From the NCBI RefSeq assembly GCF_016802725.1, contig NC_052665.1, forward strand, positions 21,952,501 through 22,016,500: a stretch of 64,000 bases of DNA, written 5' to 3'. Positions 34,540 to 47,100 of the stretch are shown piece after piece. Numbering within the stretch: the stretch's first letter is position 1; each line of letters begins with the position of its first letter. A model generated the notes under the pieces. That model was not told the DNA's origin and did no database searches. It was given only the letters and a program-made list of their open reading frames with translations. This DNA comes from Solenopsis invicta. Lineage: Eukaryota > Arthropoda > Insecta > Hymenoptera > Formicidae. Both the position numbers and the translations under genes were made by a program.

Positions 34540-35609
34540 GACTATTGATGAGTTCCTTGCGAGATAAACTGGAATAATCGAAATGATTTGGCAAAACATT
34601 TTTTTTTTTAAGATGAATTCATGACTTCTTCACAGTAGTCAGAGACTTGTGCATAATCGAGTTCAAAAACAGCTGCAATCACATTGTTTAAACTATTAGT
34701 TTTTAATTTGAATAAAAAGACTACTAAAGCTTGCAAAACAGTTTGAGTTTTTGAATTTCTCATTGATGTCATCATGCAACAATTTATTAAGATTTTCCCA
34801 CATACCAGTAAATGTTTTCAAACGTTTATCAGATAAAAAACCATCTCCAACTGCATTATTTAACTCATGATACAGTTGTCAGACAACTGGTTGACGAAAT
34901 GCATAAGGCAAATGATACTTCTATTGTACTAAAGTTTGAATGTATTTTTATATTAATTTGTCTTCAAAAAATCTTTTTTTTTATGATGTGTTTTATAACA
35001 ACGCCGATTTTCCTTAGGAATAAAAATTCTTTTTTTTAAGACTTGTATTTTGGCTTTAAATGGCACATTAATGATTTCCATTGATGAACTGCAAAGAAAA
35101 CAGTATTTATGCGATGCTACAACTCGCTGGAAAGGCATTTCTAGAACCTCATTTTCTTTTTCATTCAATCGAGGAACAAACGTTGGATCATCACTAGATG
35201 ACTGTGTGTCAATAATAGATAATAATTGTAAGCTGCTGGTAGATGATTGTAATGAAAGTGATTCAGATTGTATTTTTTTAATTGACAAACATTTAGTAGC
35301 TTCTTTATTGTCAGCTTCTGGAAATTCAAAAACAGTTGCAGATAGTTGACAAACTGTTGATGTTGATGGAGCTTGTACATCATCCTCTTCATCTCTCGTT
35401 TTCTGCCTATAAATAATTAGTCGACATCGAACACATAAAATGTCACCAGTTTGTATAGGCTTTCCGATCTTATTACTATAATCAAATGATTCATCCTCAT
35501 TTTGCACAACTTTTTGACGTCCTCCTCCTGTTCTCCGGAACAGCAAAACACAATTTACACATTTTGTGTCATTCCTTTTAGCACTAGAGCTTGCGCGTGA
35601 ATTTAACAT
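34540..35609 (-). pseudogene. transposase-like gene relic: Cys-rich N-terminus plus DDE_Tnp_4-like part
   Basis: Reading leftward from an ATG at 35609, 218 codons are open to 34953. CVNC and CVRC make a paired-Cys cluster in the first 65 residues. A Ser/Thr/Gln-rich linker follows, and a second cluster CFLC lies near residue 168, with IFIPKENRRCYKTH near 200. The following DNA (34560-34940) continues in shifted frames with LKTFTGMWENLNKLL, VVFLFKLKTNSLNNVIAAVF, YAQVSDYCEEVMNS and VLPNHFDYSSLSRKEL. These resemble the N-terminal part of HARBI1/DDE_Tnp_4-type transposases common in insects. The catalytic domain is missing. A host zinc-finger gene is a weaker alternative. Confidence 0.5.
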
Positions 35610-35784
35610 TTCAGATTATTCTATTTTATGCAATTTATGTATCAATAACCTTATTGATTAATTCTGAAATAAAAAGTAACCCTTAATATTTATATGTCGA
35701 ATGGAATTCAATATAAAAATATACAGAGAAAAACGTTTCTTTACATTTAGTATATACTCGTATATTTGTTTGATTTATACATTA

Positions 35785-36016
35785 TTACTGTTCAAAAGTT
35801 TGAAATGCCTTACAATTTTTAGATAAAATTATATTTTTCTCACAGTTACAATTATTTTATTTACAATATCGAAACTTATAAATACAGATATTATTTATTG
35901 AAAATATTGATGTTTATACTTATAAGTATCGATATTTTCAATAAAGCATGGTATCTGTACAAAAATATAATTTTATCTAAAAAATATAAATTGTTCCAAA
36001 ATTTTGAGCGGTAGTA
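35785..36016. mobile_element. about 232-bp MITE, TA-flanked
   Basis: The left end TACTGTTCAAAAGTTTGAA and inverted right end (TACTACCGCTCAAAATTTTG) resemble each other. Both continue into TTTTTAGATAAAATTATATT, and an inner palindrome (GAAAATATTGATGTTTATAC / ATCGATATTTTC) fills the middle. Probably a Tc1/mariner-type MITE. Confidence 0.55.
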
Positions 36017-36802
36017 TATTCGTTTTATTGAAAATAATATTATTTCTTCCCACGATTATTTTATTCAATAAAAATTGGATTGTTTCGTTGCATTAAATCA
36101 GCTTGTTTGACGGAAGAATGACTATTATTTGAACTTTGCACATTCCTTCGCTTTATCATATTCTAGTTTCCACTAAACATGCTTATAAAGCTTGCAAGAA
36201 CGGGTACTAACATAGTATCCAAAATATATCTTTTCTTTAATATCAGTTTAATTTTGATATCTGTTTAACTCTTAAACAGATTAAAAATTTCTCTAGATTT
36301 TTGAATGCTTACTCTGTGAAAACAGAATGAGGAAAAAGATTCGGGCTAGATAGAAAAAAAGAAGTCTCCTGTATCGACTGCTACAATTCACCAACTTCAT
36401 TGCTTAACTAAAATAAAATGGCACGAAAGTAAAGTTTTTTCGGGAAGGTTTTTCAGACTTACTTATGTATTTAAGGGTTAATATTCTAAATCTCATGTTA
36501 GAATTCAGGATGTTAAAAAGATATAAGAAACACATAAAAATAACATTTTTCCGTGTACACTTGATTAATACTTCACGTTTTTTATATGATTAGATATAAA
36601 TTAATGTTTTAATAAAAGATATTGAAAATGGAAAATATTTGTTTAAAGTATTGTTATATGTTTTATATTATAAAAATGTTAGAGCAATATTAAAGAAAAC
36701 AATAAGACAATTGGAAAAAATACTATTATTGTTTAAATCGAAAAAAATAATATTAAAAAAAAATATTTATAGAATAAATATGTATATACATACATACATA
36801 CA
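36017..36802. other. AT-rich, no gene seen
   Basis: A 108-codon frame starting at 36639 only extends through the following microsatellite and is not a gene. Confidence 0.5.
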
Positions 36803-36931
36803 TATGTGTGTGCCTGTGCGTGTGCGTGTGCGTGTGCGTGTGCGTTGCGTGTGCGTTGCGTGTGTGTTGCGTGTGCGTTGCGTGTGCGTTGCGTGTGCGT
36901 TGCGTGTGCGTGTGCGTGTATGTGTGTGTGT
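36803..36931. repeat. (GTGTGC)n / (GTGC)n microsatellite
   Basis: GTGTGCGT-type units in about 130 bp, with a longer period (GTGTGCGTTGC) in the middle. Confidence 0.95.
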
Positions 36932-38364
36932 TTTGAATGTCAAACAATTGCATTTGTTAATTTAAACATTAGTTTGGTTGAACTATTCTAATAATTTTTC
37001 TTTTATTTCAACATTTATTAAATCCAAAGAAACATTTTTGTTTGTGTATGTAGGAAATACTTCATAACCTCAAACATGTGTTTTTTGCTTCAAATGAACA
37101 TACAAATAGAAAAAAGTAAAAAGTAAAAATGTCTTGGAACAACTTACCAAGCGGATATAAGCATTTTTTGTGTGTTTTGTTGTACTGCAAAGCAAAGTTT
37201 TCATAATTAGAGCTGAACACACGTAATCAGATTAAACATCGAAGACAAAGAAAGACACCCACATAGCACGTAATATTTCTGTGATATCACAGAATCATTG
37301 CAATATCACAGAAATATTACTGTGATATTACACAGTGATAATGACATTGAAATATTCCACTGATATCACAGAAATATCACAGAAATATTATTGTGATATT
37401 ACACAGTGATAATAACATTAAAATATTCCAATGATATCATTGCAATATATTGTTGCAATATTTAATTTCAAAGAACAAGGTAATGTCAAACCACGTTTTT
37501 ATTATGTCTTATTAATGCAACGTCACTATCTCTTTGATTAATTTTGATATTTTTAGTATCCTTAATATTCTTGGTAATTTCGGTATCCTATAGAAGAAAT
37601 CAACTTACAAATAAAATAATTATGTCTTTGCCCTTTCGTGGAATAAAAGTAAATGTTAAGAAAAAAAATTAATTAACTTTATTATTAGTTTAGATATTTA
37701 CTTAGTTTATTCCTTAAACTGTATATATGTATAAACTATAATGTACGCTCTTCTATGTAATCTATCAATTTAATTGTTGCTTTACAACTCGATCAATAAT
37801 GATTTTATTAAAAAATTTCAGAAAAACCTTTGTATTTATCTTATTGTCATTTATAATTTTTACAGGAGCACAAAATTGATTTTAATTTTTAAAAATTTTT
37901 ATCATGAGGAATTTAAAAAAAAAAAGTTTACAAAAAGTTTTGTTAATACACATTTATTATTCACTTGGCAATAAATATTTCAAAGTATATTAAGTTTTTA
38001 AAAAAATATACATTTTTACGTCATTTAATATTTACTGCTCGGTACATTATTTTGTGAAATAGTTTATTCATTAATATTGATTAGACTATTATACACCACA
38101 GTAAAAGGTTTTTCAAGTTAATTAAAATATTAAATTTCCAACAAATTTTTCTTTAGATTTCACTTTTTTTTCAACTCTATTAAAAAATATGATTATACAT
38201 ATTCTATCATTAATTAGGTATTTTACAATGTTCATTAATTATATGTATGTATAATATATAATGTTGCGGCTCGGTCACCGACCGTCACAACATACGACGA
38301 AACAAGCGAGCGCGTACACAGCCGCTATGCGGTCCCGTCGTGTGTATAAGACTCCACGCAAACA

Positions 38365-38912
38365 AATGAGTGCTAACACCACCGCTAGGTGGCCGCGCCG
38401 CTGGAGACCTTCTCGTGAGTCAAGTGCAGCCTCAGGTGTTATATCTAGACGCCACTGCGGCCGACCGGGCCGACTCACCACGACTCACTAGCTCACACTT
38501 CAGTGAGATTTTAAAGAAAATTGTTGCTTGTTGTAATTTGGAAACGAATACTTGTTCTAATTTTTTTCCCAATGTGACGTCCCTTGAAAAAAAAGTTGAT
38601 AAACTTGTTTCAATAAACTGATCACTGATCAGTAACTGATTATATTTTGTCAGTTACTGATTAGTAATCAGTTTATTGAAACAAGTTTACCAATTTTTTT
38701 TTAAGGGGTACGTGTGGAACGCTGTTCCATATAAAATTTTATATTTTTACATGTAAATAATATTTTGTATTGTTATTTAATCTTGAACATAAATTAAAAT
38801 TATAATTCAAATTGAATCTTTTTTAACAAAAATGAAAAAGGATACAAGAAATTTTTTTTGTAAATTAAACATTTATTACGTTTACATTATTGTATTCTGT
38901 TTTAATAAATAT
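38365..38912 (+). repeat. interior segment shared by E1 and E2 (copy 2)
   Basis: It begins near ACAAATGAGTGCTAACACCA and ends near TTCTGTTTTAATAAAT. It matches 13034-13440 in the opposite orientation, except for an inserted hairpin (38596-38700). An 83-codon frame (38370-38621; begins MLTPPLGGRAAGDLL) resembles the frame in the other copy. The AATAAA at its end suggests that this strand was once transcribed. GC content of the first 150 bp is far above the surroundings. Confidence 0.6.
38596..38700. repeat. palindromic insertion (about 100 bp)
   Basis: Left arm GTTGATAAACTTGTTTCAATAAACTGAT... and its inverse meet around TATATTTTG. It is absent from copy 1 of the shared interior, so it was inserted later. 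A small hairpin MITE. Confidence 0.65.
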
Positions 38913-40239
38913 AATTATTTTTTTTATGTTTAATATATATTACATGTAACGATATGAAAATAATATTTAGAATAACAATAAAAATAAAATAAATTGAAAT
39001 AATTTATTTATTTAATTTTTTGCAATATTATTTAAATATCACATAAACATCACAGAAATATTGTGAAATATCACAGTAATATTACTATGAAATACCACAG
39101 TAATATTACTGTGATGCGTTTTCGCGGACATTTTGATATTACTGTGATATCACAGTAATATTTCGTAATATTTCTGCAATATTTCATTTGTAATATTGCA
39201 ATGTAAAAGTGATATTGCTATGATATCACTGCAATATTACGTGCTATGTGGGCAATAATAAAAATATAAAGAAAGGATATACACGACGTTCGTGGCGTCT
39301 CTCTACAAGTCATTTTTGTATCTATAAAGAAACGAATAGATATTCATATGCCCATTTCTTTGAAAAAATTAACGAAAAAATGTAAGATTACACAATACAT
39401 AATTACAGGCAGTTATATTATAGTTGTTATATTTTAAATATGTATATGTTTAACTGTGCTGATCTGTTCGTATTTATTTGACCCAAAATAATTATTATTT
39501 CTCTGCATTGTTGTACAGTGAGCCCAAGAAGCACAAGGTTATAAAAAAGTTTTTATAACTCCATGAAACATTTGTACATGATACATACTGGGTCAAGCGT
39601 TGGCACATGTGTGTTGCTTCAGATGGATCATATTTTGAAGGAGATAAAATAAATTTGCCTGAAATTTAACTCTATTTTGTTTCATTTAAAAATTCCCGGT
39701 ACTTTCTAATCATAGGTATGTATTTATTTGGAGTTTTTATAACGTCTGTACGACTCTGTACAAATTAATTGTTATATGATATTTATTTTAAAATTTTGTA
39801 ACGCCTGTACGACTTTATGTTAGCTGTCTTATAGCATTCATTACAAGTTTTTGAAACGTCTTTACTATTCTTTATAAATTAGTTATTTTGCAATATTTAT
39901 GACATTGTATTTAAACGTTTATACAACTGTAAATAATGTAGAAATAACACGTGTATGATGTTTGTAAAACCTTTATATAACTTTAAAAATCAGGTTATTT
40001 TGATGTTTATTATTAATCAGTATATTTATTTCTTAAACACACCGATCCTGTAAAATTTTTGGGTTTGGGAAACTTTTTCAACTTTGAGAAGCTATAATTT
40101 TGATTACGATCAATATTTGTTTACAATTTTTTTTTTTTATGAAAATTCAAAATCTCAGGAGTGTGACTGCACAATCGGCATTGCCGAAAAAATAATTTAT
40201 TGTAAAGTTATAAAGGCAAAACCATTAAGCAGAAATGAG

Positions 40240-40570
40240 AAATTGGTCAAAAATCCATTTTTCTTTCAAAAAATTATATCTTTGCAAAAAACTTTTAAAG
40301 ACTTTCAAATACGGCGTTTTAAAGCTAAAGAGTCACATTTTCAAAATAAAATTTGGCAAAGTCATTCCTTTTAAAAAGTATTATTATATAACATGAAGAA
40401 TATGAGGTATTTTTGGGCATCTAAAAATCTACTTTTTAAAAAAAAATCATATCTTTGCAACAAAATACTTTTAAAAACTTTACAATACGGCGTTTTAAAG
40501 CTAAAGATTCATACTTAAAAAAAAAATTATATCATTGTCATTTCTATTAAAAAATGTACTTATGTAACAA
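40240..40570. repeat. two tandem copies of an about 180-bp unit
   Basis: ATCTTTGCAA(A/C)AAA...AATACGGCGTTTTAAAGCTAAAGA occurs at 40277-40330 and again at 40450-40505 with similar flanks. A 96-codon frame across the first copy (40084-40374) has no recognisable domain. Confidence 0.7.
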
Positions 40571-41019
40571 GGCGAATATTAGGAATTTTGATTAAATCGT
40601 GTCTAAAATTGAAAATTGATGTGTTTCATGATATATTTCGGAAAAACTCCCTTTTTTACAGCATTTTATAGTATTCTAACTTTAGACAGAGTATATGCGA
40701 ATAACATCCGCGAACCGACCTATTCGAACGTATTTTGTCGAGCTTTTTTACATAAAATACTTACAAAAAATTTTTCACTTACACACTATGGGTCGCATTA
40801 CTATATGAATCGATCCTAACAAAACATTGCTGCCATGCCGTTCGAATTCTAGTTGATCAAAAAAGTTGATCAACCATATCAATCGAAAGAGGAGATTTCA
40901 AACTTTTTTTACGTCTCGGTCCGAACCCCTTATCTCATTCCGTCTTCACAAAGAAGCGTTCGAATCATATGGGGTCTCTCAGACCCACTTACGTGTTTAA
41001 GGGTTAAAATATGTTTAAA

Positions 41020-42990
41020 TAAAATTTTTTTTAAATAAGCAGAATTTAACTCAATTATTTCGTAAATTTTAAAAAATTATTTTTTTACGGAGAAAAAATT
41101 ACTTTTCGTTTTTAACCATTCAAGATCACGACCAGACCAGCACAAAGATAGCTAAAAAATAACAATTGGAAATAGGACCGGAACATGAAAAAACATTATT
41201 GATATAAAAAACATATTGCAAAAATTAATTTTGCAACTAATTTGTTTATAACAATTATAACAATTATAACAATTAAGAAAGCATCATATCTGTTTCTTTA
41301 GTAATTTTTCCCGTCGAATCAATTGGCGCAATCAATTTTCCTCTCAATTTTTAATAATTTGTTTATAACAATTGCAAAATGGATTTTTACAACGTGTTTC
41401 TTACATTAAAAATGTTTTTTCATGCTCCAGTACTATTTCCAATTAATATTTTTTTACTATTTTTGGTTTGGCCATGGGCAAGAACAGGTTTTAATTATTT
41501 ATATAGCATATGTACAGTATATTTTTAAAATATCTAAAGCTAAACAATTAAAGGGCTAGTGAAAATGTTCGCGCGGTACTCAACACACAAGTTTTTTCCT
41601 GTTCAAATCAGCTTTACTTCAAATATATCTTCTTATTAACGATATCACAGATACAATTAACTCACAAGGGGAGGACCAGGTGAGAGACCCTGGAATTTTG
41701 ATCCCAATTTTTTTAGTTATTCTGGAGACGAAAAAAAAGTTTACGTCTCCCGGCGTTTCATCGAATAGGCCTTAGTTTCGAAATAATAAATTTGTGAAAA
41801 TTGGCCATACCGCAGTGCGTCATATGAGCCTTCCCGGTAACTGTTCTCGCAACCAGTGCAGTCAGCTCCGTGCGTTAGGTGCTTGCTTCACAATCGTAAG
41901 ATCCGGTTTCGCTCCCGGATGTGTGCAATATTTTTTTTCTTTTTTTTAATAAATGTATTTATTTATCTTGATGATATTAATATAGTATGCAAATTTCTAA
42001 AATATAAAATTTAATTTAATATCATTTTCTAAACTTCAATTTAAATTTAATTTGAAGGGAATTTGAATTCAAATAATATTTGAAATAATAAATAGGTAAT
42101 AATAATAATAATATATAAGTAAAATCTGCCATACTTAAATAATTAACTTTTGTAATAAAAGTATTTACATTCACATTCACAATCAGATGTTTGTTTATTA
42201 TTCTTCTTTTGCGATTAATTATTTTAAAAACTAGAATTTTAAAATACTGTTAATATTATTTCCAATTAAATTTTAAATTAGAATTACAATTTGAAAATTT
42301 AGATACGTTGCCTTTATATGTTATCCATTTCAAATAACTTATATATTATTATTATTATTACTTATTTATTATTTCAAATATTATTACTTGAATTCAAATT
42401 CCCTTTAAATTAAATTGAAGTTTAGAAAATGATATTAAATTAAATTTTCTATTTTAGAAATTTGCATACTATATTACTATCATCAAGATAAATAAATACA
42501 TTTATTAAAAAATAAATAAGAAAAAAAATATATTGCACACATCCGGGAGCGAACCCGGATCTTACGATTGTGAAGTAAGCACCTAACGCACGGAGCCGAC
42601 TGCACTGGTTGCGAGAACACTTACCGGGAAGGCTCATATGGCGCGCCGCGGTATGGCCAATTTTCACAAATTGATTATTTCAAAACTAAGGCCTATTCGA
42701 TGAAACGCCAGGAGACGTAAACTTTTTTTTTGTCTCCAGAATAACTAAAAAAATTGGGATCAAAATCCCAGGGTCTCTCACCTGGTCCTCTCCTTGCCAG
42801 TATTATCGTATTAGGTTATTGTTCCGAAGATCTTAGGTTTGAATCCCGCCGATGCGTTTTCAAAACTTGTAAAATAATGCGCAATTGTAATTAGTGAAAT
42901 TGGAATCTTATATGCAAAACAGTAAATACAGATTAAGCTATACAAATAGTAAGATCTGTTAAAAAAACTAAAAAAAAGTTTTTTTATTTT
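41020..42990. repeat. composite interspersed repeat U, copy 2
   Basis: Collinear with 22630-24570 (see there): the inverted-repeat core at about 41110-41470, AAAGGGCTAGTGAAAATG with GCGCGGTACTCAACAC, a split tRNA-like head, and GATTAAGCTATAC. It is interrupted by a long-TIR element at 41665-42796. Confidence 0.6.
41665..42796. mobile_element. 1.13-kb element with about 450-bp inverted arms, each holding a tRNA-like sequence
   Basis: Ends CAAGGGGAGGACCAGGTGAG and, inverted, CAAGGAGAGGACCAGGTGAG. The arms (41665-42113, 42344-42796) match almost throughout. The loop is about 230 bp of AT-rich DNA. In each arm GTGCAGTC(A/G)GCTCCGTGCG ... TTCACAATCGTAAG ... CCGGGTTCGCTCCCGG looks like the D, anticodon and T arms of a tRNA. 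The right-arm copy (42535-42605, minus strand) has a canonical B box. The element splits the tRNA-like head of repeat U. Confidence 0.7.
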
Positions 42991-43308
42991 TAAATCTAAA
43001 AGAAAAACACGGGCCCAAACTAAAATTTTTGTATTGGCCAAAGTTTGCATTAACGTGTATACATAGTGTTTAAAACGTTATGCCATGACTATTAACGGTC
43101 GGTTGCAAAACAGTTGTACTACAAGTTTTAATGTCGTTAATGCGACGTTAGAAATCAGTATAGATTCCCCACTTAGTTGACATAAACATTTCAACGATAT
43201 TATTATCGGTACTTTTTAATTATAGTATGTTTGTAAGGAAAGTCATAAAGTTTTAAAGAAAGTTAAACGTTTTTATAACTATTATACGACTAGATTGTGC
43301 TTCTTGGG

Positions 43309-44057
43309 AGTATTCTGGAATTTCATGATTTTGTTTTGTACCTTAAACATATTAATTTAAGGAAGTTTAAACCATTTTTTTTTTAATTTTTAGTTGACAG
43401 TTCACACACATTATATTCAAACCAATATGACCCAATGGGAAGAAATTAATATTAACCCTAGCTCCTCATACATGTGTCTGACGGACCCTATATGAGTTTT
43501 TTGCAATTTTGTGCAACACAATTTTTTGAAAAAATTGTAATTACTTGAGAATAAATTATATTAGATTCGAGTTTCGTTTATCGTTTTTATTAGACTCTCA
43601 GGTATCGATTTCATACATTATGAGCTAAAAAATATGCTTTCTAAAATATAGCAGAAATATAGCAGTCAAAATTATAGTCTCGTAAACCCAGATAGAGTGA
43701 AAGGTAACCAAAAATATGTGGGGAGCTTACTTTAATAATGTAAATATAATTTAACAATATTTGTAACAAGAAAGAGCATTATAAAGTTGAGTGGATATTA
43801 TTGTAAACCAATATTTGGCAACAAGTTTAGTTTCAAAATTATCGTGTTTAAAAATAATATCAAATATTATAAAAAATTTATTATTTTATTATTTATATCA
43901 TTATACAGAGTGTCCTAGAAATGGGGAATGAGCCGCTTTTGAGACGTAAAAGTGATCAAAAGGAAAAAAAAGTCTTATACCGTTTTGCAATATTTGCTGT
44001 AATTATCGAGTTATAAAATAAAACGTCTGAGCTAATAAGCAATGACGTCGCGCCTTA
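43309..44057. other. flank of the P element; no gene seen
   Basis: It contains a repeat also found inverted near 62605-62705 (TTTATCGTTTTTATT...CTCTCAG...ATCGATTTCATA, here about 43570-43640). TACAGAGTGTCCTAGAAATGG near 43913 looks like the left end of another transposon, into which the P element later inserted. Confidence 0.4.
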
Positions 44058-44143
44058 GGACGGCTTAGAGATCCTCAAGTTAGAGATTGGACACCGTCGT
44101 CCATCCGCCATATTGTTCAGGACACTTTCGGCGCGCTTTCAAA
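44058..44143. repeat. P element left end: target duplication, terminal and subterminal inverted repeats
   Basis: 44058-44065 GGACGGCT duplication. 44066-44093 terminal repeat. 44110-44143 subterminal repeat identical to the inverse of 47911-47944. These would be the transposase-binding and cleavage sites at the gene's 3' side. Confidence 0.9.
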
Positions 44144-47100
44144 TGTTTAAATTAATTTAATATATATGTAGCTTATTAATAAAAATTGATTTAAGAATTT
44201 ATATACATTTATGTAATAGTTTAAAGAAAATTTTATTTTTAGAAAAATTTTAAAATAAAAACGTTATTATAAATTATCTAGACAGTAGCGTGGAATGTAT
44301 TATATTATACAATTATACTATGAAAATTATTAATATTTCTATTTATGTTTTTATATTACAAGAATTTTATAAAAAATAATATAATTTTTGCATCTGTAGA
44401 AACAAAAAGCAATTTAATAAAATATGCATAATTGCAATAAATAAATAAATATTTGAAATCAATAAACAGTTTTATTTAACACGAGTATGCATAGCTACAC
44501 TTTTGCTTGCAAAAGAATTATCGTTTACATGTGTATTAGGTGATATTATAGTCATTTGCTTTAATCTTACACCAATAAAATACTGTATAATTTTTTGTTT
44601 CAAAGAATGACAATTTGGTATATCATATATTAGATTATTACAAATCTCAGTATAAAAATTTCTTAAATTAATACATTTGTCATAGACTAAATTAAAATAA
44701 AATCTAAATATTTTTTCAATATTTAAAATAAAATCAAATGTCTGCACATTGATAAAAAATAATGTGTCATTTTTAAAACAACGTGCACGTGTTAATGCAG
44801 CATATGAATATGTAGTTGTAATTGTACTGCCTGTTGCACTAATACAGTCATCACATACATTGTATCTTTTTCTTATTTTACAAATTACATATCCTCCTAA
44901 GTAATATAAACAATTTAGACTTATATTATTAAAAACTATGTTCTGATTTTCACAAATATCAGTTATATTTGTATGTACTATTTTATTATTTTCTTTGGTT
45001 TTGTCTTTCTTTAATTGTCGATTTTTGGCAACAACAATGTCCAAAAATTCTGAAAAGAATTCTCTATCATCAAAATCATAACTACTGTTTTCGGGATTTT
45101 TGATATATTGTAAGAGTGTTATTAATTTTAAATCATTTTTAAATTGTATAGCATTTGGAATGACGTGCTTCATTCGGATAATTGAAAATAAATTTTCGAG
45201 GCAATCCTGCATAAATCTACCTAATAAGACAAATTCGAAATTTTCTTTTTCTAATAAATAGGTACTTAATTCTATAGCAGATTTTGTAGAAATAATTATT
45301 CCTTTTTGAAAAGGTTTCCATGCCTCTGATTTGCCAACTTTTATTTTTGAAATTACAACAATTACATCATGTAAAAATTTTATTGTTTCTTCAAATTTAG
45401 TCATATTTAATTTACTTAAAGCTAATTTTGGAGTTCTTGAAGACATAATTGTAAACCATTTTGATATGAAACCAATAAACCATGCGGTTGTAATAAAACT
45501 GATATTACCATTATTATTCCCAACAAATGTTAACGCTGAAGCAACAGAATGACTTAATACTTGTCTCGCATTATTAACTTTCATTTTTTGATAATGATTT
45601 TTTGTATCTAGCAATTGTAATTTTAATTTTGACGCCAAACTTAAACCATAATCTATTTCATTCTGAGAAGTACAGAATTCGTTTAAATCTTTTGCTCTGG
45701 CTATATTAGTTGGCAAATCAAACGTGGTAACAATTTCATCAGGTATAGTGATTGTTTCATTTTTTAAGAAACCTTGATTTATATTTTTCAAGGCGTGAGC
45801 ACAATCATGAAAGAAAAAGAGTTTACGACTTTTGTCATTAGGATGTTGACAGGAATTGATTATTGTACTGTGCCTTGATACATTAATTCCAAATGATTTC
45901 CACATTGTCATATTTGCTGATCCCATATCAGACGTGACACTTTGAACCTGTAATCCTATATTTTCAGCTTTTTTAATAATATCACAAATAATTGAGTTAA
46001 AGTTATTACCGTCAGCACTATTATCTGTGAAATAATAAGCTACGACTTGCTTCCATCTACTGGCAATACCGGCTAGCATAAATACTAGTGCTTTAGAAGC
46101 AAATTTTTTTGTATCGCTATTCTTACATAATTCTACAGAACCAACATATGAATTTGTTGAAATATCAAATGATCTGCTAGGGGTTATAGACATTTCATCT
46201 AGAACTAACATACAGTGCTTATCAAGATTACTTTGAAAAGCAGACACTTTAATATAGAGAAAATCGAAAATTTCTTCTAATATCCCATTTGTAAATTTGA
46301 CATTTTCCAATCGTCGGCGTAGCGTTCTTAACGAAGGTAATGGCAAATCGCGACTTATTTCTTCATATCCCGAACGACCACACATAAATTTATATCTTAA
46401 TGCCTTTTTTATGGTTTCATTATCCCAATTTGGAACTTTCTTGAATTTGCCAGTTAATAATTTAATTTGATTCTTTGTTAAAACTTTAGAAATAGCATTC
46501 TCCATTAAAGTTCTATTACTTTTATTTATTTCTTCTTGCAGTCTTTTAATTTTGTAATTAGCATTTTTTAATTTTATTTGAGTTCTTTTTTGTATATTGA
46601 ATAATTTAGTATAATATTTTTGTACTTCTGTTACTTTCATTTTATGTCTAAAACAATTATCACAGGAATTTAAATTATGACATAAATTTGAAGTTACTTC
46701 TGATATGTCACTGTTTTTTAATTCAATATCTTCGTGGCTTGAATCCATATAATTTGTAGAGTTATCAATTATATCCATATTGCTTATAGATTTGTCGTTT
46801 CTATCCATATTACTTACAGATTTGTTATTTGTTTGCATATCATCTTCAATATTTATTTCTATATTATTTGTTGCTTTATTAATATTAACCAATTTATCTG
46901 AAATAGATTCATTTTCAATGCATTGAGTATCACTTTCTTGAATATCACTTTCTTTATCATGTATAAATGTAACTGTATCCTTATTATAAAAATTATTAAA
47001 AGATGCTTTGCCTTGATCATTCAAATTCATATTTGATCCTGTTGTAAAAATAGAAAATAATATATTGGCAAAATTTCTTTTATTTAAAAATAAATTGTAA

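Larger units (their letters stand above)
37258..39252. mobile_element. element E2: CCCACATAGCACG...GGG transposon with TGATATCA arms
   Basis: The terminus CCCACATAGCACGTAATATT is repeated exactly, inverted, at the right end, and CA flanks both sides (37256-37257, 39253-39254). The outer arms (37258-37450 and 39045-39252) are dense arrays of CTGTGATATCACAG, AATATTTCTGTGATATT and CAATATT. About 800 bp of the middle is AT-rich. 38365-38912 is the segment shared with E1. There is no transposase. Same architecture as E1, E3 and E5. Confidence 0.8.
39523..43308. mobile_element. element E5: CCCAAGAAGCACA...GGG transposon with AAACGTTT arms
   Basis: CCCAAGAAGCACAA at 39523 recurs inverted at the right end (TTGTGCTTCTTGGG, 43295-43308), and AG flanks both sides (39521-39522, 43309-43310). 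The arms (39523-39990, about 43050-43308) hold repeated GTTATAAAAACGTTT / AAACGTTTATACAAC and TTTGTAACGCCTGTACGAC words. The interior contains a 180-bp tandem repeat (40240-40570) and composite repeat U copy 2 (41020-42990), with a further insertion inside. No transposase. It lies only 270 bp from E2. Confidence 0.7.

Noticed and set aside
36639..36991. Overlapping open frames through the GTGTGC run
   Set aside because: Simple-repeat artefact on both strands and in two frames.
38261..38491. Independent Arg-rich gene
   Set aside because: It overlaps another frame in a GC-rich stretch of element E2. No start context or homologue, and the frame is not kept in the other copy.
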